The notes beneath the pieces were generated by a model. That model saw nothing but the letters and a program-made list of their open reading frames with translations, did not search any database and was not told where the DNA came from. Positions 16,547 to 16,738 of a stretch of DNA of 16,738 nt are shown one piece after another; the stretch's first letter is position 1, and every line of letters begins with the position of its first letter. The translations under genes were made by a program, and so were the position numbers. The DNA lies in NCBI GenBank assembly GCA_023489135.1, contig JAMDCE010000392.1, positions 1-16,738 of the forward strand, given 5' to 3'. The DNA is from Chloroflexota bacterium (GTDB taxonomy: Bacteria > Chloroflexota > Chloroflexia > JAMDCE01).

Positions 16547-16575
16547 AATATAACAGAGGGGTAAATAAAAGTCAA
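16547..16575 (-). promoter_or_regulatory. Strong sigma-70-type promoter of the guaB3-nyn-guaA-purD-purE operon
   Basis: On the minus strand: TTGACT (16575-16570), 17-nt spacer, TATATT (16552-16547). Five of six bases match consensus in each box. Predicted start near 16540, giving the ~258-nt leader. No comparable promoter was noticed between the five downstream genes. Confidence 0.75.
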
Positions 16576-16611
16576 GAATTGCCCGGCGATGGTCACAGAA
16601 TTGGCACGGTC

Positions 16612-16641
16612 CCCAAATCCGTGAGTGAACTCGGATTTGGG
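16612..16641. repeat. 10-bp perfect inverted repeat upstream of the guaB3 promoter
   Basis: CCCAAATCCG (16612-16621) and CGGATTTGGG (16632-16641), 10-base spacer TGAGTGAACT, no mismatches. It is centred about 50 bp upstream of the -35 box. There is no T-run, so it is not a normal intrinsic terminator. It could be an operator or the end of a small repetitive element. Confidence 0.6.
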
Positions 16642-16662
16642 AGTATGGGGTGTTCTCGCGCT

Positions 16663-16681
16663 GTTCAATGGCCCTTTGAAC
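16663..16681. repeat. Short inverted repeat near the right edge
   Basis: GTTCAA (16663-16668) and TTGAAC (16676-16681) around a 7-base spacer containing GGCC. With the larger repeat at 16612-16641 it makes this non-coding edge (16576-16738) rich in dyad symmetry. No complete gene is supported there; one minus-strand frame is open to the right edge but runs through the promoter and does not resemble a known protein. Confidence 0.4.
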
Positions 16682-16738
16682 CCGGCTGTTGCGGGAGTTG
16701 CTGCCCATCGTAGGGTACTGATAGGGCTCAGGGACGGC

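Noticed and set aside
16445..16708. 87-codon minus-strand frame open to the right edge
   Set aside because: It runs straight through the strong guaB3 promoter and a perfect inverted repeat, and its residues do not look like a conserved protein.
1..16738. CRISPR array, tRNA, rRNA, insertion sequence or prophage
   Set aside because: No regularly spaced direct repeats, no cloverleaf/CCA-type sequence and no transposase, integrase or phage gene were seen on either strand.

Overview
This is a gene-dense bacterial chromosomal window of moderately high GC content. It is almost entirely housekeeping biosynthesis (histidine, purine, GMP), with a few unusual passengers. No rRNA, tRNA, CRISPR array, phage gene or recognisable transposase was seen. 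The combination of PurS, a GuaB3-type IMP dehydrogenase, a CBS-tailed site-2 protease, a NYN/LOTUS protein and an exosortase fused to an EpsI-like domain would fit a Chloroflexota (Dehalococcoidia-like) bacterium. That placement is inference from gene content only.

Layout, left to right. Positions 1-262 show no supportable gene. Minus strand 2143-263: a 64-residue secreted, tail-anchored small protein followed 15 nt later by an exosortase/EpsI fusion, a two-gene protein-sorting cassette with a hairpin-containing leader. Plus strand 2376-5449: hisD-hisC-hisB, tightly packed. Minus strand 8071-5574: purB-purC-purS, behind a clear TTGAGT-17-TATAAT promoter. Plus strand 8335-9459: a site-2 protease with two CBS domains. 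Its stop codon lies one base from the stop of the convergent purE. Minus strand 16282-9461: guaB3-(NYN/LOTUS gene)-guaA-purD-purE, a five-gene run behind a strong TTGACT-17-TATATT promoter.

The purine genes cover several non-contiguous steps from PRA to AMP and GMP: PurD (GAR), PurS (FGAM synthase subunit), PurE (CAIR), PurC (SAICAR), PurB (two lyase steps), GuaB3 (IMP to XMP) and GuaA (XMP to GMP). PurF, PurN, PurL, PurQ, PurM, PurH and PurA are not in the window.

Most interesting points: (1) a 730-residue predicted RNA-targeting protein (NYN nuclease domain plus two LOTUS/OST-HTH-like domains and a central winged-helix-like segment) embedded between the two GMP-synthesis genes; (2) a roughly 258-nt highly foldable leader in front of guaB3, with a repeated GGCACTA element that allows mutually exclusive pairings and ends in a terminator-like hairpin plus U-run, which looks like an undescribed attenuator or riboswitch candidate; (3) the minimal exosortase plus 64-aa putative substrate cassette.
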